64,000 bases of DNA from Betaproteobacteria bacterium (GTDB lineage Bacteria; Pseudomonadota; Gammaproteobacteria; Burkholderiales; SG8-41). The translations under genes were made by a program, and so were the position numbers. The stretch spans positions 1 through 64,000 of the forward strand of contig OMIN01000100.1 in NCBI GenBank assembly GCA_900299145.1, given 5' to 3'. Shown in pieces: positions 49,760 to 60,024 of the stretch (its first letter is position 1; each line of letters opens with the position of its first letter). The notes beneath the pieces were generated by a model, which worked only from the letters and a program-made list of their open reading frames with translations, searched no databases and was not told where the DNA came from.

Positions 49760-49943
49760 GGTAGTGTTCCTGCCTTGAATGTGGGTGACAGCGCTATAGT
49801 CGTTCACGATGCGCGGCAGCTTACAACAATCTTCCGGCAGCACAACCCGCTTTTCGTCCCGCGTGGGTAGCGTGCCGGCTTTTGAAGCTCGGGTGGTAAA
49901 ATCACTCGTATTACGCCTACCACCCTATCCGGCAACTGACACA

Positions 49944-51371
49944 ATGCCCACCGCATCCCGTACAGACACCCTCAATCGCCTCAGCGCAGCCGTCGGCCCA
50001 CAAGGCATTTTCACCGCGCCCGCCGAACTCGAGCCGTATGTCAACGACTGGCGCGGCATTTACCAGGGCGGCGCAGCGGCAGTGGTGCGCCCGGCTAACG
50101 CCGAACAAGTTGCAGCCATTGTCAAGATCTGCGCGGAAACCCGCACGCCCATCGTGCCGCAGGGCGGCAACACCGGCATGTGCGGCGCGACGGTACCCGA
50201 CCCGAAACAGAATCCGGTGGTGGTGGCTTTGGGCCGCATGAACCGCATCCGCGACGTTGATGGGCTGAACAACACCATGACCGTCGAAGCCGGGTGCGTA
50301 CTGGCCAATTTGCAGCAGGCTGCGGCGGATGTGAATCGCCTGTTTCCACTGTCGCTGGGCGCAGAAGGCAGCTGCCAAATTGGCGGCAACCTGTCGACCA
50401 ACGCGGGCGGCGTCAATGTGCTGCGCTATGGCAACACGCGGGATCTGGTGCTCGGCATCGAAGCCGTGCTGCCCGATGGGCGCCTCTGGAACGGCCTGCG
50501 TTCTCTTAGGAAGGACAACACAGGCTACGACCTCAAGCATCTGTTCATTGGCGCAGAAGGCACGCTGGGCATTATCACCAGCGCCGTGCTGACGCTGTTT
50601 CCGCGTCCGGCCGCCAATGCGGTGGCATGGCTGGCCGTGCCCTCGCCCGAGGCCGCGCTGGAACTCTTTTCGATGATGCGTGAATGTTTCGGCGACCGCA
50701 TCACCGGCTTTGAATTGATCTCGCGCGTGTGTCTGGATCTGGTCTTGAAACACATCCCCGGTACGCGCGACCCGCTGGCCCAGCCGCACGGCTGGTATGT
50801 GCTGACCGAAGTCGGCGACAGCACCACCGATGCCTCGATCCGTGCCGAACTCGAAAGCGTGCTCGAAAAAGCCATGGAAAAATCACTGGTGATCGACGCC
50901 ACCATTGCCGAGAGCCAGGCGCGCGCGCAAGCGCTGTGGAAAATCCGCGAAACCATCCCTGAGGCCTGCCGTGACGAGCCGGGCATGCTGTACCGTCACG
51001 ATATCGCCGTGGCGGTGGGCAAGGTGCCGCAATTCATCAAAGACGGCGAGGCTGCGCTGATCAAGCACTTCAAGAAGCCCAACATTATCTGCTTCGGCCA
51101 TCTGGGCGACGGGAACCTGCACTACAACAGCTTTGTCGAAGGCCGCATGCGCAGCGACCCCGCCGCGCGCGAGGCGCATGATGTCACCACTGTGATCTAC
51201 GATATCGTCAAACAATACAAAGGCAGCTTCAGCGCCGAGCATGGGGTGGGCATCGCCAAGCTGGAAGAAATGAAGCGCTACAAAGACCCGGTGGAAATTG
51301 ATCTCATGCGCACGGTCAAGCGTGCGCTCGACCCGCTTAATATCATGAACCCCGGCAAGGTGCTGGCGTAA
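49944..51371 (+). CDS. FAD-linked oxidase (D-lactate / D-2-hydroxyglutarate dehydrogenase-like)
   Basis: 475-aa flavoenzyme of the GlcD/D2HGDH group. The N-terminal FAD domain has [36 protein letters not shown] and [21 protein letters not shown]; the C-terminal domain has [13 protein letters not shown] (metal and substrate site) and [20 protein letters not shown]. It oxidises a D-2-hydroxy acid; the exact acid is unknown. The longer frame from 49809 is unconserved; MPTASRTD at 49944 is preferred. Confidence 0.9.
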   Translation: MPTASRTDTLNRLSAAVGPQGIFTAPAELEPYVNDWRGIYQGGAAAVVRPANAEQVAAIVKICAETRTPIVPQGGNTGMCGATVPDPKQNPVVVALGRMNRIRDVDGLNNTMTVEAGCVLANLQQAAADVNRLFPLSLGAEGSCQIGGNLSTNAGGVNVLRYGNTRDLVLGIEAVLPDGRLWNGLRSLRKDNTGYDLKHLFIGAEGTLGIITSAVLTLFPRPAANAVAWLAVPSPEAALELFSMMRECFGDRITGFELISRVCLDLVLKHIPGTRDPLAQPHGWYVLTEVGDSTTDASIRAELESVLEKAMEKSLVIDATIAESQARAQALWKIRETIPEACRDEPGMLYRHDIAVAVGKVPQFIKDGEAALIKHFKKPNIICFGHLGDGNLHYNSFVEGRMRSDPAAREAHDVTTVIYDIVKQYKGSFSAEHGVGIAKLEEMKRYKDPVEIDLMRTVKRALDPLNIMNPGKVLA

Positions 51372-51423
51372 GGAGCATGTCGCAAGTGCGACCAACGCAG
51401 GCAACCCCAACACGGAGAAAAAC

Positions 51424-51819
51424 ATGACCGCCAAAATCAGCAAACCCGACTCCGAATGGAAAAAGCAGCTCACGCCCGAACAATTCCAGGTGACCCGCAA
51501 GAAAGGCACGGAACGCGCCTTTACCGGCGCTTACTGGGATAACCACGAAAAAGGCGTCTACACCTGCATCTGCTGCGGCACGGAATTGTTTAAATCCGAC
51601 CACAAGTTTGAATCCGGCACCGGTTGGCCGAGCTTCTGGCAGCCGTCAGTAGCGGAAAACGTCGCGTCAGAATCGGACAACAGTTTTTTCATGCGCCGCA
51701 CCGAAGTACTGTGCAGCAAATGCGACGCGCACTTGGGCCACGTCTTCGAGGACGGGCCGCAACCGACGGGGCTGCGCTATTGCATCAACTCGGCTTCGTT
51801 GAAGTTTGAGAAGTCATAA
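51424..51819 (+). CDS. msrB: Peptide-methionine (R)-S-oxide reductase
   Basis: 131-aa enzyme that repairs the R form of methionine sulfoxide in proteins. Zinc cysteines at 48/51 and 97/100, the [10 protein letters not shown] motif and the catalytic Cys120 in [12 protein letters not shown] are all present. Length is typical. It lies about 50 bases after the FAD oxidase on the same strand. Confidence 0.97.
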   Translation: MTAKISKPDSEWKKQLTPEQFQVTRKKGTERAFTGAYWDNHEKGVYTCICCGTELFKSDHKFESGTGWPSFWQPSVAENVASESDNSFFMRRTEVLCSKCDAHLGHVFEDGPQPTGLRYCINSASLKFEKS

Positions 51820-51855
51820 CCTTCCTCTACCGCCGTCGCATTGTTAACCACCCCG

Positions 51856-51881
51856 GTCATTCCCGCGAAAGCGGGAATGAC
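51856..51881. repeat. REP-like palindrome (dRS3-type)
   Basis: Perfect arms GTCATTCCCGC and GCGGGAATGAC around GAAA, in the gap between msrB and yciB. It matches the widespread palindrome family of beta- and gammaproteobacteria, including Neisseria dRS3 elements. No T tract follows. Confidence 0.8.
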
Positions 51882-51918
51882 GTGTTGCCAAATTCCGTTT
51901 TCCACTAAGGTTTAGGCC

Positions 51919-52494
51919 ATGAAGTTCCTGTTCGACATGTTTCCGGTGATCCTGTTCTTCGTAGCCTTCAAGCTCTATGGCATTTACGAAGCGACTGCAG
52001 TTGCCATCGTTGCCTCATTTGCGCAAATCGGCTGGGTATGGTTCAAGCACCGCAAGATCGAACCGATGCTGTGGGTGAGCCTTGCCGTGATAACCGTGTT
52101 CGGTGGCGCTACGCTGTTGTTGCAAAACGAAACCTTCATCAAATGGAAACCCACAGTACTGTATTGGCTTTTCGCTGCGTCGCTGGCAATTGCGTCTCTG
52201 TTTTTCAAGAAAAACCTGATTCGCGCCATGATGGAAAAAACCGTGTCTTTGCCTGAGCCTGTGTGGGGCAACCTGCTGCTAAGCTGGATCGGCTTTTTCG
52301 CCTTCATGGGTGTGTTGAACCTGTATGTGGCCTACACCTACTCGACCGATACCTGGGTCAATTTCAAGCTCTTCGGCGGCATGGGACTGATGATCGTGTT
52401 CATGCTCGGCCAGGCGCTGATGCTGAGCAAACACATTCAGGACGACAAACCGGGCGACGGACACAAGGGCGAAAACACGGGCGGGAACCCGTAA
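51919..52494 (+). CDS. yciB: YciB / septation protein A family inner-membrane protein
   Basis: 191-aa protein with five hydrophobic segments, starting [30 protein letters not shown], with [29 protein letters not shown] typical of the IspZ/YciB family. It is linked to envelope maintenance and cell division in enterobacteria; the precise role is unsettled. The C-terminus is a short hydrophilic tail. It precedes bolA and a parvulin gene, a common betaproteobacterial order. Confidence 0.94.
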   Translation: MKFLFDMFPVILFFVAFKLYGIYEATAVAIVASFAQIGWVWFKHRKIEPMLWVSLAVITVFGGATLLLQNETFIKWKPTVLYWLFAASLAIASLFFKKNLIRAMMEKTVSLPEPVWGNLLLSWIGFFAFMGVLNLYVAYTYSTDTWVNFKLFGGMGLMIVFMLGQALMLSKHIQDDKPGDGHKGENTGGNP

Positions 52495-52520
52495 GCCTCG
52501 CTGTGGTCTACCCACGCACC

Positions 52521-52793
52521 ATGCCTGCCGCAGACACAATTGAACAAATACGCCAACGCCTCGCCGTACTGACGCCTGAATCGATTGAAATCCTCGATGA
52601 TTCCGGCAATCACATTGGCCACGAAGGCGCCAAGGGTGGTGGCGGACATTACCAACTGCGGCTGGTATCGGCACAATTTCACGGATTGTCGTTGCCTGCC
52701 CGGCACCGGCTGGTTTACGATGCGCTCCGCCCGATGATGCACACTCAAATTCACGCCCTGTCGATCAAGGCCCTTGCACCGCAAGAGGTATGA
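52521..52793 (+). CDS. BolA-family protein
   Basis: 90-aa protein with the BolA fold: IEILDDSGNHIGHEGAKGGGGHYQLRLVS, then LPARHRLVYDALRPMMHTQIHALSIKALAP. BolA proteins bind monothiol glutaredoxins and iron-sulfur clusters. The conserved protein starts at the ATG at 52521, well inside a longer open frame. It sits between yciB and a parvulin gene. Confidence 0.92.
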   Translation: MPAADTIEQIRQRLAVLTPESIEILDDSGNHIGHEGAKGGGGHYQLRLVSAQFHGLSLPARHRLVYDALRPMMHTQIHALSIKALAPQEV

Positions 52794-52863
52794 ACTCCTC
52801 AAAAGGTTTAGTACCGAAAGCAGGTTCACGACTTACGAAATTTAACCACCAAGGAAATCTTGC

Positions 52864-53658
52864 ATGTACACCCGTCACTCACTCACCCCGCTCGCCGCCG
52901 CACTCGCCATGGCCGCAACGGTTTTATTCACGCCGGCTGCGCACGCACAAGTCGCCAAGGTCAACGGTGTGGAAATTCCGCAGGCCCGGCTCGACATGAT
53001 TCTGAAAGTGCGCGCTGCAAATAAGCAGCCCGATTCGCCCGAGGTGCGCAACGCCCTGCGCGACACGCTGATCAATCAGGAAGTTGTCGTGCAGGAAGCC
53101 ATGAAAAAGGGCCTGCAAAAAAATCCGGAAGTCGCCGCTCAGCTTGATCTTCAACGGCAGGAAATCCTGGTCAATGCCTTCGTGCAGGATTACATGAAAG
53201 CCAACCCGATTACCGAAGACGCCATCAAGAAGGAATATGAGCGCGTCAAACCCACCATCCCCGCTAAGGAATTCAAGGCCCGCCACATTCTGGTGGACAA
53301 AGAAGAAGACGCCAAGGACGTTATCGCCCAGATCAAAAAAGGTGCCAGCTTCGAGAAACTCGCCGCGGACAAATCGAAAGACACCGGCTCCAAAACGCGC
53401 GGCGGTGATCTCGATTGGGCGCCCGCAACCCGCTACGTCAAACCTTTCGGCGAAGCGCTCGGCAAACTAAAAAAAGGCCAGCTGACCGACGCACCGGTGC
53501 AAACTGAATTCGGCTTTCATGTAATCCGTCTGGACGACGAACGCGCCGTGAAAGTTCCCACGATAGAAGAAGCCAAACCGCAGATTACGCAGATGCTTCA
53601 GGGGCAAGCCGTGCAAAAAATGCTGGCGGATTTGCGGGCAAAGGCAAAAGTAGATTAA
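52864..53658 (+). CDS. Periplasmic parvulin-type peptidyl-prolyl isomerase
   Basis: 264-aa secreted foldase. Signal peptide MYTRHSLTPLAAALAMAATVLFTPAAHAQ, an N-terminal SurA-like helical region (about 30-130) and a parvulin domain (FKARHILVDKEEDAKDVIAQI, GGDLDWAPATRYVKPFGEAL, TEFGFHVIRLDDER). It should assist folding of exported proteins. Its stop TAA is the first three bases of a degenerate repeat copy. Confidence 0.94.
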   Translation: MYTRHSLTPLAAALAMAATVLFTPAAHAQVAKVNGVEIPQARLDMILKVRAANKQPDSPEVRNALRDTLINQEVVVQEAMKKGLQKNPEVAAQLDLQRQEILVNAFVQDYMKANPITEDAIKKEYERVKPTIPAKEFKARHILVDKEEDAKDVIAQIKKGASFEKLAADKSKDTGSKTRGGDLDWAPATRYVKPFGEALGKLKKGQLTDAPVQTEFGFHVIRLDDERAVKVPTIEEAKPQITQMLQGQAVQKMLADLRAKAKVD

Positions 53659-53682
53659 ATATCTGCTTTATATGACATTTTT
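53656..53682 (+). repeat. AT-rich dispersed repeat, degenerate copy 12
   Basis: Begins TAAATATCTGCTTTATATGA. Its TAA is the parvulin stop codon; it differs from the core at two positions. Confidence 0.6.
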
Positions 53683-53830
53683 AAAAATGGCCATTGATTT
53701 TTCGTTAAAAAGTATTTGCAAATAATTGTGCAGAAATACCGCAAATTAGTCCAAACGGGCTATTGTCTAGCAGTATTGAGTATCGTATGTTTCAGACTGT
53801 AGTCACTTTCTATTCCTAAGGAGATAGTTC

Positions 53831-54361
53831 ATGAACATACGTTCATTCTTGGCTGTAACGCTACTAAGCTTGTCCGCATGGGCAACATCGGCGAATGCGC
53901 AAGTCTTTGTAGGAAGCTGGACAGTAGATCAAGGTCCGAGTTGGTCTGGAAGTCCACCGAATGGTCCGCTCGCCTATACCGGCCAGGAAGCAGCCGCACT
54001 GTTATTTGGCGGAAACGCAAGCGATTACTATATTTCGACAATTGACAATAATCCACTTAATATCAACCATATGGCTTGGTATGACGTCATCGGGGTTGGT
54101 GAAAATTTGTTTGCGGAGAACTATTTCAACAAGTATCTTGGCCAATATTATGGCCCGACCAGTGGCTACAATTGCTGTGGCCAGGATTTTGCTAACATTA
54201 ACGCGGCATCCGCGTATGTAAGTGACAATACCTCCGGTCTCACCAACTATGCGTTTCGTGTGACGGCCGTTCCCGAACCCGAAACCTACGCCATGATGCT
54301 CGCAGGTCTCGGACTGCTGGGCTTCGCGGCGCGTCGCCGCAAGGCCAAGGCAGCAGTCTAG
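53831..54361 (+). CDS. PEP-CTERM sorting-signal protein
   Basis: 176-aa secreted protein. Signal peptide IRSFLAVTLLSLSAWATSANAQ; a central domain rich in Gly, Asn, Tyr and aromatic residues with no recognised family; and a C-terminal PEP-CTERM signal: VPEPETYAMMLAGLGLLGFAARRRK (PEP motif, membrane helix, basic end). Such proteins are processed by exosortase in bacteria that make exopolysaccharide. No exosortase is in the window. It is followed by a strong terminator. Confidence 0.93.
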   Translation: MNIRSFLAVTLLSLSAWATSANAQVFVGSWTVDQGPSWSGSPPNGPLAYTGQEAAALLFGGNASDYYISTIDNNPLNINHMAWYDVIGVGENLFAENYFNKYLGQYYGPTSGYNCCGQDFANINAASAYVSDNTSGLTNYAFRVTAVPEPETYAMMLAGLGLLGFAARRRKAKAAV

Positions 54362-54409
54362 TTAGTGTGATGGAGTAGTAGCTGAATACCCGCATTTGGC
54401 AGCCACGCA

Positions 54410-54437
54410 AAAAACCCCGCTTCGGCGGGGTTTTTTA
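54410..54437. terminator. Bidirectional intrinsic terminator
   Basis: CCCCGC, TTCG loop, GCGGGG, with flanking A and T runs. It ends the PEP-CTERM gene (plus) and purL (minus). Confidence 0.95.
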
Positions 54438-54451
54438 TTGTCCGTTGCAGG

Positions 54452-57400
54452 TCAGTGCACCCACTGCCGTGCATTCCGAAACATTCGCAGCCAAGGCCCA
54501 TCCTCTCCCCAAGCCTTGTCACCCGCCGGATGCCACGAATTCTGCGCCGTACGAAACACCCGCTCCGGGTGCGGCATCAAAATCGTAAACCGGCCATCGG
54601 GCGTGGTGAGACCGGTGATGCCTTGCGGCGAGCCATTGGGGTTTAGCGGGTAACGTTCTGTCACCTGCCCGGCGTTGTCGACGAAACGCAGCGCCACCAG
54701 CGGCTGCGCAGCCTTCAAAGCGGTCGCATCGGCAAACTCGGCATAACCCTCACCGTGCGCCCCCGCCACCGGCAGCCGGCTGCCCGCCATTCCCGTAAAA
54801 AACAGCGAGGGCGACGGCTGGATTTCCAGTGTAGCCACACGCGCCTCAAATTGCTCGGATTTGTTCTTGACGAAATGGGGCCACGCAGTAGCCCCCGGTA
54901 TCAGCGTGCTCAGGTTACTCATCATCTGGCAGCCATTGCACACGCCCAGCGCGAAAGTGCCGTCACGGTGGAAAAACGCCTCGAACTCGTCCCGCGCGCG
55001 CGCGTTGAACAGAATCGATTTCGCCCAGCCCTCGCCCGCACCCAGCACGTCGCCATACGAAAACCCGCCGCACGCGGCGAAGCCCTTGAAATCCGCGAGG
55101 CTCACGCGCCCGGCGATGATGTCGCTCATGTGCACGTCAATTGCGGCAAATCCCGCGCGGTCAAATGCCGCCGCCATTTCGATCTGACCGTTCACGCCCT
55201 GCTCGCGCAGAATCGCCATGCGGGGGCGCACGCCGGTGGCTATCAAGGGCGCGCTGATGTTCTGTGACGGATGGTAGGTCAGCACCGGCGTGATGCCGGG
55301 ATCGGCTGCATCAAGGATCCGATCATATTCCTCAAACGCGCACTGTGGGTTGTCACGCAGGCTTTGCATTCGATACGTCGTTTCCGACCATGCGCGATGC
55401 AAATCAATGCGCTTTTCGCACAGCACGTCACGTCCGCCCACGCGCACGCGCAGCACGGCTTCAAAGTCAACCTTGCCTACTAGACCGATACGCAGACATG
55501 GAACGCCCGCCTGCGTGAATGCCTCGCACACGTGTGCCTCATTCGCCGCGCCCACCTGCACCACCGCGCCCAGCTCTTCGTTAAATAGTGTGTCGAGGGC
55601 TTGCGAGCCGGCGGGAAAATCCAATGTCACGCCGCAGCGTGCGGCAAACATCATCTCGCACACTGTAGCCAGCAGCCCACCGTCGGAACGGTCATGATAC
55701 GCCAGCAACTTATCTGTAAGTATTTGTTTTAATTTAATAAATTTGACAAGGCTGGCAGGATTATCCAGATCAGGCGCAACCGTGCCAGTAACGCCCCAAG
55801 CCTGCGCCAACGCCGATCCGCCCAGCCGCTGTTTGCCATGTGCCAGATCGATGAGCAACAACACCGTATCACCGCAATCCGTACGCAATTGCGGCGTGAG
55901 CGTTTGCCGCACGTCCGCCACCGGCGCGAATGCAGAGACGATCAGTGACAGTGGCGCGACAACCTCTTTTTTCTGGCTCCCATCCATCCAGGTTGTCTTC
56001 ATCGACAACGAATCCTTGCCCACCGGAATGCTGACGCCCAACTGCGGGCACAATTCCATTGCCACGGCTTGCACGGTGTCATACAACGCAGCATCTTCGC
56101 CGCCGTGCCCCGCAGACGCCATCCAGTTGGCCGAGAGCTTGATGTCGCCAATTTTAGCGATGGGCGCTGCGGCAATATTGGTAATCGCCTCGCCCACTGC
56201 CATGCGGCCCGAGGCTGCGGCGTTGATCACCGCCAACGGCGTGCGCTCGCCCATGGCGAAGGCTTCGCCGCGATAGGTGTTGAAACCCATCAGCGTCACC
56301 GCCACGTCCGCCACCGGCACTTGCCACGGGCCGACCATTTGATCGCGCGCCGTCATGCCACCCACGCTGCGGTCGCCGATACTGATCAAAAAAGTTTTAT
56401 CCGCCACCGACGGCATGCGCAGCACACGATAAACCGCTTCACGCAAATCGATTTGGGAAAAATCCAATTCGGGCAAAGTCTTCGCCACATGCGAAACGCG
56501 CCGCGTCATTTTCGGCGGCTTGCCCAGCAGCACCGACAACGCCATGTCCACGGCGTTGTTCTTGAACACTGGGTCGCGCACGGTCAGGCGCCCGTCAACG
56601 GTACCTTCGCCCACCACCGCGTACGGGCAACGCTCGCGAGCGCATATTGCGTCGAACGTGGCCAACGAAGCAGGCGCAATCGCCAGCACATAACGCTCTT
56701 GCGCCTCATTGCACCAGATTTGCATCGGCGACATGCCGGGCTCTTCGCTCGGCACCTTGCGCAGATCGAAGCGGCCGCCCAAGCCCGCCTGATGCACCAT
56801 TTCCGGCAACGCATTCGAAATGCCACCTGCCCCGACATCGTGTATCGACAGAATCGGATTGGCATCGCCCAGAGCGCAGCAGCGGTCGATGACTTCCTGT
56901 GCACGGCGCTGAATTTCCGCGTTGCCGCGCTGCACCGAATCAAAATCCAGATCAGCCTGATTGGCGCCGGTGTCCATGCTCGACGCCGCGCCACCGCCCA
57001 AGCCGATCAACATGCCCGGCCCGCCGAGTTGAATCAGCAGCGCACCCGCGCCCGGCTCAGCCTTGAACGCGCGCCGCGCGGCAATATTGCCGACGCCACC
57101 CGCGATCATGATCGGCTTGTGATAACCGCGCACTTCGCCCGCGACGTTTTGTTCAAAGGTACGGAAGTAGCCCGCCAGATTCGGCCGGCCGAATTCATTA
57201 TTGAAAGCCGCGCCACCGATGGGCCCTTCCAGCATGATTTGCAACGCCGAGGCGATGCGCGCGGGCTTGCCATAGGCGTCACGCTCCCACGGTTGTATCG
57301 CATCCGGCAAACACAAATTGGAAACACTAAATCCCGTCAATCCCGCCTTCGGTTTGGAGCCCCGCCCCGTCGCCCCTTCGTCACGAATTTCACCGCCAGA

Positions 57401-58348
57401 ACCGGTGGCTGCGCCCGGATACGGCGCTATCGCCGTCGGATGATTATGCGTTTCCACCTTCATCAAAATATGCGTATCGTCTTCGACAAAGCGATACTCA
57501 TTGGCGAGCGATGCATCCGCGCCCGGATAAAAGCGTTCCACGCGAGCGCCTTCAATAATCGACGAATTATCCGAGTAGGCCACCACCGTGCCCTGCGGAT
57601 GCTTGGCGTGCGTGGTGCGGATCATGCCGAACAGGGAAATATCCTTCGCCACGCCGTCGATCACCCAATCGGCGTTGAAAATCTTGTGGCGGCAGTGTTC
57701 CGAATTGGCCTGCGCGAACATCATCAATTCGACGTCCGTCGGGTTGCGGCCCATGCGCGTGAAATTCTCGACGAGGTAAGAGATTTCGTCGTCGGACAAC
57801 GCCAACCCCAAGTCACGGTTCGCGCGCGCCAGCGCACCCGCGCCGCCGCCGAGTATGTCCACCGTGGTCAGTGGCTTCGGTTCAAAGCGCTGGAACAACT
57901 TGTCCGCGTCGTCCATCGACGTGAATACGGCTTCAGTCATGCGGTCGTGAATCAACGGCAGCAACGCCGCGCACGCTGCATCGCTAGTGACGCCATCCAG
58001 CCAAAACGCCGTGCCGCGCTCGATACGGCGCACCGCAGGCAAGCCGCAGTGCTTGGCAATATCGGTCGCCTTGGATGACCACGGCGAAATCGTGCCGGGG
58101 CGTGGCGTTACCAACAACAACCGCCGCGCGCGCGAGTCTTGCCCCGCATCAACAGCGGAAACCGGGCCGTAGGTCAGTATGCGTTCGAGCCGCGTCTGCT
58201 CCGCGTCATCCAGCGCACGTTCGGCCTCGACAAAATGCCAGAACTCCGCGTGGATTTTGACGCCAGCCAAGGCAGCCGGCAGCGATTGTAAAAGTTTTGC
58301 GAGGCGGAAATCAGAAAGGGCGCGCCGCCCCCGAAGACGCAGAATCAT
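54452..58348 (-). CDS. purL: Phosphoribosylformylglycinamidine synthase (FGAM synthase)
   Basis: 1298-aa single-chain PurL of the purine pathway, converting FGAR, glutamine and ATP to FGAM. Domains in order: N-terminal PurS-like ([16 protein letters not shown]), linker ([23 protein letters not shown]), two AIRS-like halves ([33 protein letters not shown]) and a C-terminal glutaminase ([26 protein letters not shown] with the catalytic Cys; MPHPERVFR). At about residues 870-880 the stretch [20 protein letters not shown] is encoded by an AT-rich repeat copy, and is about two residues shorter than usual there. The frame stays open. Confidence 0.98.
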   Translation of the reverse strand: MILRLRGRRALSDFRLAKLLQSLPAALAGVKIHAEFWHFVEAERALDDAEQTRLERILTYGPVSAVDAGQDSRARRLLLVTPRPGTISPWSSKATDIAKHCGLPAVRRIERGTAFWLDGVTSDAACAALLPLIHDRMTEAVFTSMDDADKLFQRFEPKPLTTVDILGGGAGALARANRDLGLALSDDEISYLVENFTRMGRNPTDVELMMFAQANSEHCRHKIFNADWVIDGVAKDISLFGMIRTTHAKHPQGTVVAYSDNSSIIEGARVERFYPGADASLANEYRFVEDDTHILMKVETHNHPTAIAPYPGAATGSGGEIRDEGATGRGSKPKAGLTGFSVSNLCLPDAIQPWERDAYGKPARIASALQIMLEGPIGGAAFNNEFGRPNLAGYFRTFEQNVAGEVRGYHKPIMIAGGVGNIAARRAFKAEPGAGALLIQLGGPGMLIGLGGGAASSMDTGANQADLDFDSVQRGNAEIQRRAQEVIDRCCALGDANPILSIHDVGAGGISNALPEMVHQAGLGGRFDLRKVPSEEPGMSPMQIWCNEAQERYVLAIAPASLATFDAICARERCPYAVVGEGTVDGRLTVRDPVFKNNAVDMALSVLLGKPPKMTRRVSHVAKTLPELDFSQIDLREAVYRVLRMPSVADKTFLISIGDRSVGGMTARDQMVGPWQVPVADVAVTLMGFNTYRGEAFAMGERTPLAVINAAASGRMAVGEAITNIAAAPIAKIGDIKLSANWMASAGHGGEDAALYDTVQAVAMELCPQLGVSIPVGKDSLSMKTTWMDGSQKKEVVAPLSLIVSAFAPVADVRQTLTPQLRTDCGDTVLLLIDLAHGKQRLGGSALAQAWGVTGTVAPDLDNPASLVKFIKLKQILTDKLLAYHDRSDGGLLATVCEMMFAARCGVTLDFPAGSQALDTLFNEELGAVVQVGAANEAHVCEAFTQAGVPCLRIGLVGKVDFEAVLRVRVGGRDVLCEKRIDLHRAWSETTYRMQSLRDNPQCAFEEYDRILDAADPGITPVLTYHPSQNISAPLIATGVRPRMAILREQGVNGQIEMAAAFDRAGFAAIDVHMSDIIAGRVSLADFKGFAACGGFSYGDVLGAGEGWAKSILFNARARDEFEAFFHRDGTFALGVCNGCQMMSNLSTLIPGATAWPHFVKNKSEQFEARVATLEIQPSPSLFFTGMAGSRLPVAGAHGEGYAEFADATALKAAQPLVALRFVDNAGQVTERYPLNPNGSPQGITGLTTPDGRFTILMPHPERVFRTAQNSWHPAGDKAWGEDGPWLRMFRNARQWVH
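55717..55744 (+). repeat. AT-rich dispersed repeat, copy 13 (inside purL)
   Basis: Begins TAAGTATTTGTTTTAATTTA on the plus strand, antisense to purL, and is preceded by a partial duplicate TTATCTG. It encodes [10 protein letters not shown] of PurL in frame, in a conserved enzyme of otherwise high GC. Confidence 0.9.
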
Positions 58349-58446
58349 TGCTGTGCAGACTCTGTAAAGCCTTATTTTACCATCGCTCCTTGCGCTGCCA
58401 TGGGCGACGTCGGCTGCGCCGCTTTTCCGCTAGACTAATACCCATC

Positions 58447-60024
58447 ATGCCAGCTCGTCTTACACACGGCAGTCCGCTCTATTTGACGAGCGATATCCGC
58501 CGCATTGAAGCGCGCCACGGGCACCTGCCGTTGATGGAGCGCGCGGGCCATGCTGCCGCAAAGCTCGCGCGCGCACTCGCTGGCGATGGTGGTCAACCCG
58601 TACTGATTTTCGCCGGGCCGGGCAACAACGGCGGTGATGCCTTCGTCGCCGCGCGTTACCTCAAGCAATGGTTTTTTGCAGTGACTGTGGTATTCGCCGG
58701 CGAAGTGCACAAGCTGCCCGCGGATGCCGCCGCGGCCCATCGCGCGTGGCTCGCGGCCGGCGGAGCCACCATCGACACGCCACTGCGCGCGAGCACGTGG
58801 AGTCTGGTGATTGATGGCCTGTTCGGCATCGGCGGCGGCGGCATTGCCCGGCCGATTGAGGGCCGCTACGCGGACTGGATCGCACTCATTAACGCGCATC
58901 AATCCAGCGGCGCGCCGGTGCTCGCTCTCGACATTCCCAGCGGTCTGAATGCCGACACCGGCGCGGTGCACGGCAGCTGCGTACGCGCCACGCATACCCT
59001 CACCTTCATCGCCGCCAAGCCCGGCCTGCTGACGCTGGATGGCCCCGATCACGCCGGTGAAATTTTCGTCGAAGACCTTGCGCTGGATACACGCGAAGAC
59101 ACAGCACCCGGTGACGTGCGCGGCTACGTGCTAGGCGCCACCAGCGGACTCGCGCCACGCCGCCGTAATACGCACAAAGGCAGCCACGGCAGTGTTGGCA
59201 TCATCGGCGGCGCACATGGCATGGTGGGCGCGGCGCTGCTCGCAGGGCGTGCAGCGTTAAAACTCGGTGCGGGCCGTGTCTATGTGGGCCTTCTCGCTCG
59301 CGATGCGCCGTTGCTGGATGCGCAGCAGCCCGAACTCATGCTGCGCGATGCAGGCGATGTTTTGAAACTCGATCACTTGAGTTGCCTCGCCGTTGGCCCC
59401 GGCCTGGGTCAATCGCCGGAAGCGGCTTTTTATGTGCGATGCGCGCTGGAATGTGCGCAGGCGCGTGGCTTGCCGCTCATCATCGACGCCGACGGACTGA
59501 ATCTTATCGCTCGCAGCGCCGAACTGAAAAATCAATTAAAACAGATAGTTACAGAAATTCTTTTGACGCCGCATCCCGCCGAAGCCGCGCGCCTGCTTGC
59601 CTGTTCCACCGCGCAGGTGCAGGCGGATCGCATCGCGGCCGCAACCAAACTGTCCGTTCAGTTCAACTGTCACGTGGTGCTCAAGGGCGCGGGCAGCGTG
59701 TGCGCGTCACCCGGCAGGCCGTGGCGGGTCAACCTTAGTGGCAATCCGGGTATGGCCGCTGCCGGCATGGGCGACGTGCTGACTGGCATCATCGCCGCGC
59801 TGCTGGCGCAAGGTATGCCCGCGCAAAGTGCACAGCTTACACAGTGCGCGCTCGACAACGCCGTGTGGCTGCACGGCGCGGCGGCGGATGCGTGCGTGGC
59901 TAGTGGCTTGGGGCCGGTGGGCCTCACGGCTGGCGAAACCATTGATGCCGCACGGCGCTTGTATCGGGCCAGCACCGATGCAACCGTGCTGCATTCCCCT
60001 ACCGCAGGCGCGCAACACCCGTGA
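58447..60024 (+). CDS. nnr: Bifunctional NAD(P)H-hydrate epimerase / dehydratase
   Basis: 525-aa metabolite-repair enzyme. The N-terminal epimerase half (IRRIEARHGHLPLMERAGHAAA, VLIFAGPGNNGGDAFVAARYL, IDGLFGIGG) joins a C-terminal ADP/ATP-dependent dehydratase (RRRNTHKGSHGSVGIIGGAHGMVGAALLAGRAAL, LTPHPAEAARLL, NLSGNPGMAAAGMGDVLTGIIAALLAQG). The start is ATG 58447; the longer frame overlaps purL. A repeat copy encodes KNQLKQIVTEI just before LTPHP, with no length change relative to remembered homologues. It overlaps the next gene by four bases. Confidence 0.95.
   Translation: MPARLTHGSPLYLTSDIRRIEARHGHLPLMERAGHAAAKLARALAGDGGQPVLIFAGPGNNGGDAFVAARYLKQWFFAVTVVFAGEVHKLPADAAAAHRAWLAAGGATIDTPLRASTWSLVIDGLFGIGGGGIARPIEGRYADWIALINAHQSSGAPVLALDIPSGLNADTGAVHGSCVRATHTLTFIAAKPGLLTLDGPDHAGEIFVEDLALDTREDTAPGDVRGYVLGATSGLAPRRRNTHKGSHGSVGIIGGAHGMVGAALLAGRAALKLGAGRVYVGLLARDAPLLDAQQPELMLRDAGDVLKLDHLSCLAVGPGLGQSPEAAFYVRCALECAQARGLPLIIDADGLNLIARSAELKNQLKQIVTEILLTPHPAEAARLLACSTAQVQADRIAAATKLSVQFNCHVVLKGAGSVCASPGRPWRVNLSGNPGMAAAGMGDVLTGIIAALLAQGMPAQSAQLTQCALDNAVWLHGAAADACVASGLGPVGLTAGETIDAARRLYRASTDATVLHSPTAGAQHP
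59526..59551 (-). repeat. AT-rich dispersed repeat, copy 14 (inside nnr)
   Basis: Reads TAACTATCTGTTTTAATTGA on the minus strand, antisense to nnr, in frame and between two conserved motifs of the dehydratase domain. Confidence 0.9.

Noticed and set aside
56069-58078. Long plus-strand open frame (669 codons) opposite purL
   Set aside because: It is a shadow of the high-GC purL gene, with Arg/His-rich composition, no motifs and no start signals. The similar frames opposite pheT (6973-7923), pckG (41851-43290) and the beta-propeller gene (39190-40557) were rejected for the same reason.
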